64,000 bases of DNA from Entonaema liquescens. Lineage: Eukaryota; Ascomycota; Sordariomycetes; Xylariales; Xylariaceae. Of the stretch, positions 34,342-46,283 are shown piece after piece. The stretch spans positions 1,488,001 through 1,552,000 of the forward strand of contig CADCSX010000002.1 of the NCBI GenBank assembly GCA_902805475.1, given 5' to 3'. Below the pieces are notes generated by a model. The model was not told where the DNA came from, made no database searches, and worked only from the letters and a program-made list of their open reading frames with translations. A program made the translations under genes and the position numbers. Positions within the stretch are counted from its first letter, which is position 1; every line of letters begins with the position of its first letter.

Positions 34342-35412
34342 ATGGCTGAATCGTCACCGCTAAAAGCTACCCCTAAGCGTAAGCGCGACGATGTGCTGAA
34401 CGACCGACGCGTCTTCAACTCTTCCCCAAACGCTTATAGCCTACCTAGGACCACCTTCTCTTTTCAAGCTCCGACCCTGAAACCAGTGGAGAACTCTCGA
34501 AACGATGCTCCCGAAGATGGTAACAGTAGCCCTCGAAGTAAGGTCGCTCAGAAGTTCCAAGAACTGGCCCTTGGAAGTGGGGGCGGGGTAATTCATAATG
34601 ACAGGGTCGATGACACTGTTTTTATGGGAACGGAAATGAGGACTGGATCAGATGAGGCTAGTCCCCAATTTGAGAGTGATAGCCCGAGGTTTTCTCCAGA
34701 GCTTACCGTCTTTGACTTTGATGGCGGTATCAAACGTAGCACGTCCGTCGAAGACATGCAGCTTGATGATGACGATACTTTATCGCGTAAGCGTGTCAAG
34801 TTACCGGGCCTTACCGAATACCGAAACTCTACTGAGGTAGCGCCAGAGGGAGGACTAAACGCACCGGATTCTATCCCTTCCGAGTCTGCCCAGTCTCCTC
34901 GATTCACCTTGCAGACAGCCGTGGATCCTGCTATTTTAAGGACGGCGAAGACGGAAGATTCAGGCCGTCTGCAAAAATCGTATCCATCTATCAACCGACT
35001 GTCAGAATCCAAGTCGCGTATTCGAAAACGATCAGCCACCCCTCCATTAGCAAAGCGTAAAACGACAGAAACATCGGCCGAGGAGGAAGCTGTAGTTATT
35101 GACCCTGTTCGTGCCGCGCTTACCTGGCATGAAGATGAGATTACTATATATGACCCCGAGGATAAAGATGATGATGGTACTGGTATCAACGGTATTGGCT
35201 TCAGACCAACTCCTGCTTTAGCATACGCGCGGGCGCAGCGACGAAGACAGCAGCTGGCTGACTATAGAAAACGTGAGGAGAGCGAGGCTAGAGCGAAGAG
35301 AAGCCAGCGTCGTCGACAACGAGTTGGAACTGCCGTGGAATTAGAGAGGAAACACTCAATGGTACGGGTACGCTTCTCGGATGCGGAACCGACTACTGTT
35401 GTCACGACTTGA
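34342..35412 (+). CDS. Conserved fungal basic nuclear protein of unknown function
   Basis: A single-exon gene of 356 aa. The N-terminus carries a basic cluster (PKRKRDD) and short SSPR/SPRF motifs of the kind phosphorylated by cyclin-dependent kinases. The conserved part is the C-terminal third. There, DPVRAALTWHEDEITIYDPE and DKDDDGTGINGIGFRPTPA are followed by a highly basic helical stretch (RAQRRRQQLADYRKREE, then KRSQRRRQR). I recognise this arrangement from uncharacterised filamentous fungal proteins but know no function. The composition suggests a chromatin- or RNA-associated nuclear protein; this is inference. The start ATG sits in CAACCATGGCT-like context (AAACCATGG). Confidence 0.8.
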   Translation: MAESSPLKATPKRKRDDVLNDRRVFNSSPNAYSLPRTTFSFQAPTLKPVENSRNDAPEDGNSSPRSKVAQKFQELALGSGGGVIHNDRVDDTVFMGTEMRTGSDEASPQFESDSPRFSPELTVFDFDGGIKRSTSVEDMQLDDDDTLSRKRVKLPGLTEYRNSTEVAPEGGLNAPDSIPSESAQSPRFTLQTAVDPAILRTAKTEDSGRLQKSYPSINRLSESKSRIRKRSATPPLAKRKTTETSAEEEAVVIDPVRAALTWHEDEITIYDPEDKDDDGTGINGIGFRPTPALAYARAQRRRQQLADYRKREESEARAKRSQRRRQRVGTAVELERKHSMVRVRFSDAEPTTVVTT

Positions 35413-35810
35413 TATTATCTGCCCTTTACCATTCAAATTTCAACATTATCCCTATGGAATGAAGGCGTTAAATGGACACAACTGGCAATGATTTGATTGA
35501 TAGGGCGTTGAATAGTTTTGGCGTGGATTATAACCCCGAACGGCAAACATGATGGCATGGCTGCCTTTATCTATTTGAACCCTATTTGATTTTCTTTATT
35601 CTCATGAAAAAATAACCTGAAAATACATAGTATCGGACTTGGCGTTGCTGTAGGCTAAACTAACAGAGTTAAAGCTGCCAAAAGCATCAAGGCCGATGGG
35701 TGATTTATGAATTTTGAAGATTAGCGTATGGACGGGGCGACATACCCAGGGCTTTTATAGTACAGTAGCGGTTCCTATTTTTCTTGGAAATACCAGGTGG
35801 TTGACGATTC
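35413..35810. other. Convergent intergenic region
   Basis: 3' flanks of the nuclear protein gene and COX20. Nothing else is seen. Confidence 0.5.
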
Positions 35811-36423
35811 TCACCAAAATTTATACCAGCTTTTCTTTGTAGTAGCGTCTTCCCTTGCCTTTTGCGCTTCCCGTTTTAATCTTGCAGCTTCTTCAGCTTG
35901 TGCCTTTTTCTCGGCCTGCTTTTTATCCATAACCTCGACTATACGCGCCATGGCCATGCGCTCGTTCGCTCGCTGTGCGCGACAATATTCCCATTGGAGT
36001 ATAGAGCCTATAAAAAAAGCACCAAAAGCCCAATTCGCTGATTTTGGTATCGTCGCTGAGAGGCATAATTAGTCTAGATGTTCCGAACTTTCTCAAGTAC
36101 TACGTTTAGGTACCTCCTACGAAATATCGACCCATCCCTATCACTGAACCCGAGGCGATGCCTGTCATAAGGCCCTGACGGGCGCATGGAATTTTGTGTA
36201 CATTAAGGAAGTCGTCCGATTTAATGGTTTGGATCCCATCCTTGATGGTGGGTTGAGGGTTCTTTTTCCCCTCCGTCGATTCGCCTGCATGACTTTCGGG
36301 ATTTGAATTTGAATTGGGGAATGTTTCGTACATTTGCGGATTCTTAGCATCGCTGGGAGGCACTGTTACCCTGGGCGAAGGGCCTCGTACCATGGGAGGT
36401 TCGTTATTGTCTTGCGCCATCAT
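35811..36423 (-). CDS. COX20: Cytochrome c oxidase assembly protein COX20
   Basis: Two exons, complement(35811..36055, 36114..36423), with a 58-nt intron, give 184 aa. COX20 is a mitochondrial inner-membrane chaperone for the newly made Cox2 subunit. After a long hydrophilic N-terminus come the family motifs. CARQGLMTGIASGSVIGMGRYFVGG forms the first membrane helix, and SANWAFGAFFIGSILQWEYCR the second with its typical WEYCR end. The C-terminus is a charged, probably coiled-coil tail (KKQAEKKAQAEEAARLKREA). Either of two adjacent Met codons could start it. The gene is divergent from POL2, 521 bp away. Confidence 0.9.
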
Positions 36424-36944
36424 AGGCGCTGAAAATGCTAAGCTTGAATTTCTATGGTTCGATATTTTGTCTATAAAAAATCGCGATTTGAAGCTATGAC
36501 GCCGCTATGCAGAAGCCCCACCTATGTATTCATATATACAGAAGAAATGAATTAAGCAATCCTATGCATAGAATGAGGTACTTTAAAAACGCGACAGGGA
36601 ATAATAGTCCATAAAACGCGAACGTGTGGAAAGACGCGTCTCGCGTTTAATACTTGGACAGGGGTTTTGTAGTCCATTTGATAACGATTGTAGATTTATT
36701 TTAGATACAACTGCCACACTAATTAATAACATTCAAAGATTTGGAGGACATCAATTACTTCAATAAGGTACCTAACATTCGGAATTCCAATTGAGTTGGG
36801 AACCTTATTGAACATCTCTGTCACAAATGACGTTCATAATACTTTACCTTTGAAAAATACCCTCGCTATAATCCGTACTCGACAATCCCTTCAACTTTGA
36901 GAGAGGCCGTATTTAAATTGACCCCTCCCTACCGACTTTGTAAT
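36424..36944. other. COX20-POL2 divergent promoter region
   Basis: Contains two ACGCG elements near 36593 and 36631 (AAAACGCGACAGG, GAAAGACGCGTCTCGCG). ACGCGT is the MluI cell-cycle box bound by MBF in yeasts, and one perfect copy lies at 36635-36640. That fits G1/S control of POL2. The site is seen; its use is inferred. Confidence 0.5.
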
Positions 36945-39900
36945 ATGCCAAACACATCTTTACGCCGCCCCCAGAAGGGCTATGCCCGCCGAGGAGGCAA
37001 GCATGCCTACCATGGTGGAAATCGTACTCGAACGTTCGCCGCGTCAACTACACGCACCGAAGCCACATCAGCTGACGAGAAAGCCGAGCGAACACTCCTC
37101 GCACAACAAATTGACGAGTCCATGGGGTTTGCAAGATATGAGTCGGGTAGAAGAAAAGAAGGGTGGCTTGTAAACGTCCAACCGACAACCGTAGCTCTCG
37201 ACGACGACCGAACTCCTGGTGGGAGAGCAGCATTGGACTGCTATTTTATTGAGGAAGACGGACAGACATTCAAGGCAACCGTTGAATACGAACCATACTT
37301 CGTTATCGCTTGCCGCAAAGGGAGAGAGGGTGAAGTTGAGGAATGGCTGAAGCGAGTCCCAGGTGGTGGTGTCGTACACAGCATTAGACGAGTCGAGAAG
37401 GAGGACCTGTCCATGCCGAACCACCTTCTCGGATATAGAAGAACGTTCCTCGAGTTACGTTTCAGGAATGTACCAGATTTAATGACTGCGAGACGAGAAA
37501 TAATGCCTATAGCGGAAAAGAACAAGAAGTCTATGAGCACGGTGGATGTTTATGCAGAGGTGGCTTCGTCAGTCTCCCTATTTTAGATTTATTATACTCT
37601 GGTGATCGAGCGCTAACATGAAGTATAGCGAACAAGCGGGATTCGACCTTTTTGATGATTCACGAGATGACGATGGACGAAATAATGCTTCATTTGCGGA
37701 TGCTAGCGACTATATTGTCGATATTAGAGAGTATGATGTACCATACCATGTAAGAGTAATGATAGATCTGAGTGAGTACCTATATACCAGAAAGCTTCGT
37801 TATCTATATCATGCTAACAATAACATTAGATATTCGGGTCGGAAAGTGGTACTGGGTGGAAGTAAAACACGGCGTTACCACTATAACACTTAATGAGGAA
37901 CACATTGTTCAAGCTGATCCGGTAGTTATGGCTTTCGATATCGAGACAACGAAGGCCCCTCTCAAGTTTCCAGACGCTGCCATAGATCAGATAATGATGA
38001 TGTCGTACATGATCGACGGGCAAGGTTTCCTCATCACGAATCGGGAGATCGTCTCCGAGGATATTTCAGATTTCGAGTACACCCCAAAACCCGAGTACCC
38101 CGGAATGTTTATGATTTTTAACGAGCCCAATGAGAAAGCTGTTATCGAGCGGTTCTTCTCACACGTCAAAGAGGCCAGACCGACCGTCATCGCCACGTAC
38201 AACGGAGATTTTTTCGATTGGCCTTTCGTGGAAGCGAGAGCAAGCGTAAACGGCATCGATATGTACCGAGAAATCGGATGGAAGAAGGACTCTGAGGATA
38301 TCTATAAGTGCACGTATGGCGTCCATATGGATTGTCTGGCGTGGGTCAACCGAGACTCCTACCTACCACAGGGTAGTCGAGGTTTAAAAGCCGTCACCGT
38401 TGCTAAGCTTGGCTACGATCCGGATGAGCTCGACCCGGAACTAATGACACCATACGCAAACGAAAGGCCCCAGACGTTGGCAGAGTATTCAGTTTCAGAT
38501 GCCGTCGCTACGTACTACCTGTACATGAAGTATATCCACCCGTTCATCTTCTCATTGTGTACAATTTTACCATTAGGAGGCGACGACGTGTTACGCAAGG
38601 GAACGGGTACGCTATGTGAGATGTTGTTGATGGTACAAGCGTATCAGCACGAAATTATTCTACCCAATAAGCACATGTCCCCGAAGGAATCCTTTTGGGA
38701 TGGACATCTACTTGACGCTGAAACTTATGTTGGCGGTCACGTCGAAAGTATCGAGGCAGGCGTGTTTCGAGCAGATATACCGGTGAACTTTGTGGTTGAT
38801 CCCGGTGCAGTTGACGAGCTTCTCGGAGATTTGGATGCGGCCCTCAAATTCGTGATTGAAATTGAAGAAAAGAAGTCCCTAGATGATGTCACAAACTATG
38901 ACGAGGTTAAAGAGCAAATCGCCTCGCGGCTGTTACAACTGAAAGAGACGCCCAATCGAAACGAGAGACCTTTGATCTATCACTTGGATGTAGCCTCTAT
39001 GTACCCTAATATCATGACCACGAATCGACTACAGCCGGACTCAATGATTCAGGAATCGGACTGCGCTGCGTGCGATTTCAACCGCCCGGGGAAGACATGC
39101 GATAGGAGAATGCCCTGGGCTTGGAGAGGTGAATACCTACCCGCGAAGCGAGACGAGTATAACATGATTCGACATGCGCTCGAGAATGAGAGATTTCCGG
39201 GTAAATGGTCTGGCGCGCCCATGCGAACTTTTCAAGAGCTACCAGAAGATGAACGGGCCGGCCTTATCAGGAAACGATTACAGATATATAGTCAAAAGGT
39301 CTACCACAAAATCCGCGATTCAACCACCATCGTCCGGGAGGCGATTATTTGTCAACGAGAGAACCCTTTTTATATCGACACCGTGAGAGATTTCAGAGAT
39401 CGTCGATATGATTACAAAGGGCAAGCGAAAGTCTGGAAGGGCAAGACTGAGGCCCTAAAGTCTTCTGGAGCACCAAGCACGGAGGTTGACTCCGCGAAGA
39501 AAATGATTGTCCTTTACGACTCTTTACAACTTGCCCACAAAGTCATTTTAAACTCGTTTTATGGTTATGTTATGCGAAAGGGTTCGAGATGGTACTCTAT
39601 GGAAATGGCTGGTGTGACGTGTTTAACTGGTGCAACCATTATTCAGCTAGCACGATCTCTTGTCGAACGCCTTGGACGACCACTTGAACTCGATACCGAT
39701 GGTATTTGGTGTATGTTGCCTGCGACATTTCCAGAAAACTTCGTCTTCAAGCTTAAGAATGGCAAAAAGTGTGCTATTTCATATCCTTGCGTCATGTTAA
39801 ACCATCTCGTCCACGCCAAATTCACGAATCACCAGTACCAGACTCTGGTTGACCCAAAAACCTTCAAATACGAAACACATAGTGACAATTCAATCTTCTT

Positions 39901-42900
39901 TGAGGTTGACGGTCCCTACAAAGCTATGGTTTTGCCGACGTCGAAGGAAGAAGACAAGAACTTGAAGAAGCGATACGCTGTTTTTAATGACGACGGTAGT
40001 TTGGCTGAGCTCAAGGGCTTTGAGGTGAAGCGAAGAGGTGAACTTAAGCTTATCAAAATCTTCCAGCAGCAAATCTTCAAGTTCTTCTTAGAGGGAACTA
40101 CCCTCACCGAATGTTACGCTGCAGTAGCAAAAGTGGCAAACAGGTGGTTAGATGTGCTACATAGTAAGGGGTCAACACTAGCAGATGAGGAACTAATCGA
40201 CCTCATTTGCGAAAACAGAAGCATGTCTAAGACCCTCGAGGAATATGGTACCCAGAAGTCAACATCTATCACAACAGCCAAACGGTTGGCTGAATTTTTA
40301 GGTGAGCAGATGGTAAAAGATAAGGGACTCAACTGCAAGTATATTATTTGCGCCAAACCTCGAAACGCTCCGGTCACCGAACGAGCTGTTCCGGTCGCCA
40401 TCTTCTCCGCCGCGCCAGAGATCAAGCGAACATACTTGACAAAATGGCTCAAGGAAGAGCCATCCGATACTGATCCTAGGGCGCTGTTAGACTGGGATTA
40501 CTATTTGGAGCGATTGGGTTCCGTTATTCAGAAGTTAATCACAATTCCTGCCGCATTGCAGAAAGTTCGTAACCCAGTTCCGCGAGTGGCACACCCAGAT
40601 TGGCTTCAACGGCGAATCAATATCAAAGATGACAAGATGAAGCAGAAAAAGTTGACAGATCTTTTCACAAGCACCAAAGGACCTTTAGAAGATATAACAA
40701 ATCTTACAGGTTCAAGGGTAGACGATCTCGAAGACTTTGGAACCAAACTACTAAAACCAAAGAGTACAACTGCAGCCATCAATGCATCCCAGCCTCCTTC
40801 GACAGCAACGAAGAGAAAATCGCCTGAACCAGAAAAAGAGAATTTAGATCCTTTCGCAGTTCTCCCGAAGGAAATGCCAAACCCTTCCGAAGACTACCCA
40901 GCATTTCTAGAATACCAGAAGAAAAAGTGGAAGATCCAAAAGCAAGCTAGGATCCGTCGACGCCACCTCTTTGGAGATCGTCGTGGTAATGCAAGCAGTA
41001 ACATCCAGCAAACATTCCGTCAGAGAGCAGAAGTCACATTCAGGAATACGTGGCAATTACTTCAGCTTCGAACAACTGATAATCCAGGCGTGGTAGCTGC
41101 CTTCGTCTTGATCGATGCAAAGATCCACTCGCTCAAGATCAAAGTCTCACGGCAGGTGTTCCTAAACCTCAAGGGTAAGGATCTTCCCGATATCGAAGTT
41201 CAGGGTTGCGAAGTTGAGCAAGTCTATCACACTTTACCAAATGGACACTCGTCAACGCACCTATTCAAAATCACCGTACCTGAAGATATTTATTTTGCCG
41301 AATCCGAAAAATTCTCACTCCTGTTCAACCATCCGAGTGTAGAAGGTGTATATGAAAAGCAAGTTCCATTAAACGTTCGAGCAGTACTTCAACTTGGCAA
41401 TCTGTGTACCATTGATGAAAGCCAACCCGGCGTACTCGGAAATGGCTTGGATCAAGGTTTCGACTTAAAGAGTTTGATAAAACCTACGAAACCCAAGAGT
41501 TATCTAGACTCGAATCCGCTTGCGTATCTCTACATATCTCATATCACCGCAGGCGAGAGGCAAATCTTCGGTGTATTCTCGTCGACCCGGGATGAAGCCC
41601 ACATTGTTATTCTTCAGAAAAAGAAAGATGCTGGACAAGACTTGCCCAACGTTACAAAGATTTATACCGAGATGTTCACAAAGAGACGGCAAGAAGGGGA
41701 GGGCACCAATTGGCAAGAGTCTTTTGCCTATCAAGAGAAATTAACCTTTAAGGTAACCCAAGTAACAACGCGACGAAAAGCACATCTCGAAATCAGCGAT
41801 CTGGTTAAAAAGATGAAGAAGGACGAGTTGAAACCACTCATGCTTGTTATTCAGTCATCTCAGCAAAACTTGTTGGTCCATGATATCCCTACCCTCGCAG
41901 AGTTCCCTATTCTTCCCCTTCGGTACGACCAAGCAGACAGTGCCCTCCCCCCTCTCGGTTGGCAGGCCGTGGTTGCCAAACGTCTTGTTTCGCACTATCT
42001 TAATCTTGGAGCGTGGATTCTTCATCTCACAGCCTTAGCAAGGTATGGCGACATACCATTATGTAACTTGGAGCGCGATGATCCTAGATTCCTTATCGAT
42101 GTTGCCTATGCCCGCCGTCTACAGTTGAATAACGTAGTGTTGTGGTGGTCACCAGGCCCTAAACCAGATCATGCTGGCTATGAGCAAGATGATGTGACGG
42201 GTCCCCTTGATACGGTCTCAATGCCATCGATCAATACTCCTGGTACATATGCATCAGTTTGTATCGACATTGAAGTTCGGAACCTGGCTATCAACACCAT
42301 CCTCACATCTTCCCTTATAAATGAGCTCGAGGGTGCAGATTCAATTTCCTTCAATCCCGCTGCTGACTCTGCACCATCGGATGGTACCGAAGTTCTTCAT
42401 TCAGAATCAGCATTTGCCAACGCTGGAGTACTTGTGCTGCGCGAGATGGTTAAATCCTGGTGGGCAGAAGCATGCAAGGGCAGCCCTATGGCCGATGTTC
42501 TCGTCCAGCATCTAGTGCGGTGGGTTGAATCTCCCGACTCTTTTATGTACGACCGGGCGTTGCAGTATTACGTGCAGATGATGAGCCGCAAAGCTATGCT
42601 GCAGCTTATGGCCGACTTCCGTCGGGTTGGCTCGCAAGTTGTATTCGCCAATTCAAATCGTCTCCTTTTGCAAACCACGAAATCAGAAGTAGGCAATGCA
42701 TACGCATACAGTCAATACATTCTCAAGAGCATTAAGAGCAAACCTCTATTTCACTTTATTGATCTTGAGATTAAGGAATACTGGGACTACCTGGTGTGGT
42801 ACGATGAGTTCAATTATGGCGGAAAAGCTTGTCAAGAGGTCGTCGAGGCAGAGCAGCAGGATTTGCAAACCATCATGAATTGGCAGATGAAGACCTTTTT

Positions 42901-43816
42901 ACCCCTTCGACTTCAGGATACGTTCCAGCATTGGGTCGTGGAGTTTATACAACTCATGCACGGGCTCAAGCACCCCTTAATGGTGAACGGAGATCCTGAT
43001 GCGACACTACGTCTTACGCAGCTACCATTACGCAACGGTTCACAAGGCGATGATGGTGATATGTCGCAAGTCATATTAGGAAAGAATTTCGAAAAACAAC
43101 TCAAGAAGGAGATCAGATCTCTTGTGTCAACTCAAGCCCGCGAGCTCCTCCATCCAGAATTAGCGTCGGATTGGTCGTTTCCAGTGCTGCCGGGCAGTCA
43201 CTTCAAAAATATGCAAAACCGCAATGCAGTTCTTGAACTTGTAAAAAATCTTATGCAAGTCCTATCACTAGATAAGAACATTACCATGGAAGCGCGATTG
43301 CTACGAAAAGAGTTGCTCGCGCTTTTCGAAGTACGCGAGTTCAGTAAAGAGGGCGCGTTCGCAAATCCGAGCGAGAGCCTGAAGGTTACGCAGTGGAGTT
43401 GTCACGAATGCACCCTCGCCCGCGACTGGGACTTGTGCCGGGACGAGCACCTACTACCGGACCTAAATACTTCTACCGATAACAATGAGGCGGAAATACG
43501 GAGGGCAGCGGCGGCCAAGACATGGCAGTGTCCATTCTGTGATGCTGAGCTGGACAAACTGAAGATCGAGGAAAGGTTACTGGCGGATGTGCAGAGTATG
43601 GTGGTGGAGTGGAGCACTCAGGATTTGAAGTGTGAGCGGTGCGGCAGCGTGCGGTTGAATGACCTCATGGAGCATTGCACATGTAGCGGTCCGTGGGCGG
43701 AGAGTGTCAAGAGGGGTGAGGTTGTCAGGCGGCTGGGTGTATATCAGGGTGTGGCGAGGTGGTTTGGCTTAAGGATGCTGGAAAGCCTCGTCGCGGAAGT
43801 CTTAGGGGGGCTCTGA
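36945..43816 (+). CDS. POL2: DNA polymerase epsilon catalytic subunit
   Basis: Three exons, 36945..37567, 37629..37771 and 37830..43816, give 2250 aa, the expected size. This is the leading-strand replicative polymerase, a family B enzyme. Exonuclease motifs are AFDIETT (Asp292, Glu294), NGDFFDWPF and YSVSDAVATYY. Polymerase motif A is DVASMYPN (Asp642), motif B NSFYGYVMRKGSRWYSMEMAG, and motif C DTDG (Asp877, Asp879). A Cys cluster inside the polymerase fold (CAACDFNRPGKTC) matches the Fe-S/zinc site of the family. The long C-terminal half is the inactive second polymerase-exonuclease module. It ends in two zinc-binding modules (CHECTLARDWDLC with CPFC, and CERC with HCTC). Residue numbers run two ahead of the yeast catalytic positions. 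The start at MPNTSLRR is preferred over an upstream in-frame Met at 36897. All motifs are intact. Confidence 0.96.
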
Positions 43817-44317
43817 AATACGGATCTGAATCCATTAGGTTAGGCGTTTTTCGGGGTTAAAGCGACGATAGCTGATTTGAGTTTATATACCTTTACATGA
43901 TAATGACAGGTAAATCCTACCTACGTACCCACCTATACCGCTTCATAACTCCATAACTGTTTGTCACCCGTGATAGCTCGGCCCTTTCATTCTTATGCGT
44001 CGGTACTTCACTCTGCAGGTCTCCGCGAGCAACCGCAGTTCTATACCGATTAGAATGTGACAGGTGTCGCGGGTGTTAAATAAACGTCGTGTGAAGAGCG
44101 GTTTATCCAACCATACCATTATGTACTCCGAATTCCGGCATGTTTCGTTACACTACGTAGTAATGCAGTATCATTGCCATCGCAGGCGGGGTATCCTTTA
44201 CAGCCTGATACCTCCCAAGCCCCCTTGAAAGTTCAGCACGGCTCGTGCGTATCTTCAATCTTTAATTTTAAACATCGTCCGTCATCTAGTAGCCTCCAGT
44301 TCCAGCAGGAGAAAAAC
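43817..44317. other. Intergenic, nothing supported
   Basis: 3' flank of POL2 and upstream of the following small gene. Repeats of CTACCTACGTACC occur near 43915-43930. Confidence 0.5.
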
Positions 44318-44897
44318 ATGACGATCGTAGGGAAAGCAGATGTTCGCGATAGGAAGGTATTTCGCGAAGGCCTTGTCAGTCGCGAGGAGTTAACCGAGAA
44401 GGCCAAGTTTATCACTACCTATGTACGTATTTGTTTTGTTCTCCTGTCATATCCGCCACCGCACCGCACACACGCATCATAAAGATCAACGAGCTTATTG
44501 TGGCTTGCAGCTGGGATGGGACAGCACGCCAGGGTTCTCCGAGACGGAATCGCGCGACGGGGGGCCATGCGAAGTAACCGCGCCACTGCCCGACGAATGC
44601 GTCATCGTCCTCTTGCACGGGCAGATGCAGCTCGACGACGACGAGCGCGTCCTCACGGGGACCAACGTCGCGGTGCGCACGCAAGGGTCCAAGACGCTGA
44701 AGATCCTGACGAACAGCGCCGCCGTGTGGTACCCGTTGATGTGCTGCTTCGACGCGGACGAGTGCTACCTCGCGACGAAGGGCCAGTGCAAGAGGCTGGG
44801 GATCGGCAATGTGAGGGAGGCGAAGGAGAAGCCGAAGAAGTCGGCTCTGAGTTGGATGAAGAGACTTAGCTTAAGAAGACAGGAGAAGAGTTCTTAA
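44318..44897 (+). CDS. Small conserved-looking protein of unknown function
   Basis: Two exons, 44318..44422 and 44511..44897 (88-nt intron), give 163 aa. The sequence begins MTIVGKADVRDRKVFREGL. Its middle is beta-rich (DECVIVLLHGQMQLDDDE, then TGTNVAVRTQGSKTLKILTN), as in a cupin-like barrel, then two Cys in MCCFDADEC. It ends in a basic tail (KKSALSWMKRLSLRRQ). I recognise no family; a cupin-type fold is a guess from strand pattern only. Exon 2 is markedly richer in G+C, with GC-rich third positions, than neighbouring genes. An upstream in-frame Met at 44174 exists but lies in sequence that reads like leader. Confidence 0.65.
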
Positions 44898-46209
44898 CCC
44901 TTGCCATTGCTAGTCGGAGCGCACATCAAATAGGACGTCTCGGGACGAGGGACCTAGGATATTTAGGTTGGAAAGTCGGCAAGTGTCTATAACAACGGTG
45001 CCATGAAGATAGCTTAATTACTTTACTTTACTTTACTCGACTGACAGCCACGGCTGGCTGCATATCACTAAATACAAGCTTGTGTGGCTTGCAGATGAAT
45101 TCATCGAGTGCTGATACCCCTGTTTTTACCCCTATATATAAAACCCCCCCTTTTGGTCTTAGGCAGGTATCGACTAAAGATTCTTTAAGTAGTCATCTAC
45201 CTAGTAACAACTAGCCAACCCAAGACCTAAGTAGCATCCAACACAGATGCAATATTCCTAACTGAACAATTTCAGGCTATCACTACTTCATATGAGTACC
45301 GACCCTGAATAAAACTCAAAATTTTAATATGCTACATTGACTCGCCGACAGGCACAATTTCCTCCTCTACTATCCGTTTCGAAGTGCATCTTTCTCACCT
45401 GCTATGCCATGGAAAAGATGATTTCCATCTACTCATTAACCGACGTTTATCGTCTTCTATGTGCCATATATCGTTCTCAATGTTACGCTTCGCCCCGCAT
45501 ACCCAGTGATTTACTGGTATTATTGAGGACAAGTAATTCAAGCCCGACGCAGCGATTTACCAACATGGATATAGCAGGTCCATGGGAGACTTCTAGCATC
45601 TCCAATTAGACCGAATGTATCGACTGCGCAGGCAGCACAAGCTGAATCACGAGACTCGTAGCCGTAGGAGTTGCTATTCGGTGATCTTAACCAACGGTTA
45701 TTCTTCCAAAGATCCTCTGTCGGTATTGCGCCAAAACCTTCACGCAAGATACCTTATCCGCTTGAAGGGGTAAAGGAAAGGGAGATAAAGAGGAGGGGGG
45801 GAGGGATTTGGATATTTCATAAGGTTCGTTCAGTTAGTACGTCCGAGGGATGAATGGTTTCTCAGCATGCTTATTCGTCACAAGATAGTAATAAATGTAA
45901 GTAATTGCCCGGACCAGATGCTCGTTTGATTTCTTATTTCTTATTAGATTTTCTCTTATCGTGTTTTCTTTCTTTCTGGGGGTCGCAACAGGATTCCCCG
46001 AACATCGCGCTATGGGGCGGATAAAGCTGGATATACCCAAAAGGAGGAAATATCTTCGATGATCAGGACCACGCTTGATTTCACTCAAATGAACACGGTT
46101 TTCCTTTTCATATCCAAGGTTTCAGGCTTAAATGAAATGTTAAGCAAAATGTCAATCTGCTATCACGACCTTGCGAGATTTTCATTTGACCCTTCCATAC
46201 AACAAGACC
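44898..46209. other. Intergenic with an orphan TATA element
   Basis: A strong TATATATAAAA element at about 45131-45143 is followed by a C-run, promoter-like on the plus strand. The frames downstream (for example 45337-45609) have no family features, so a short or non-coding transcript cannot be ruled out. TTTAC repeats lie near 45018-45035. Confidence 0.45.
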
Positions 46210-46283
46210 ATGCGCGTCATACACCTTTACGGCTATCTGGCGCTCTCTGGGGCTTTAGCTAGAGCAAGTTCCTCAGCTGAAAT

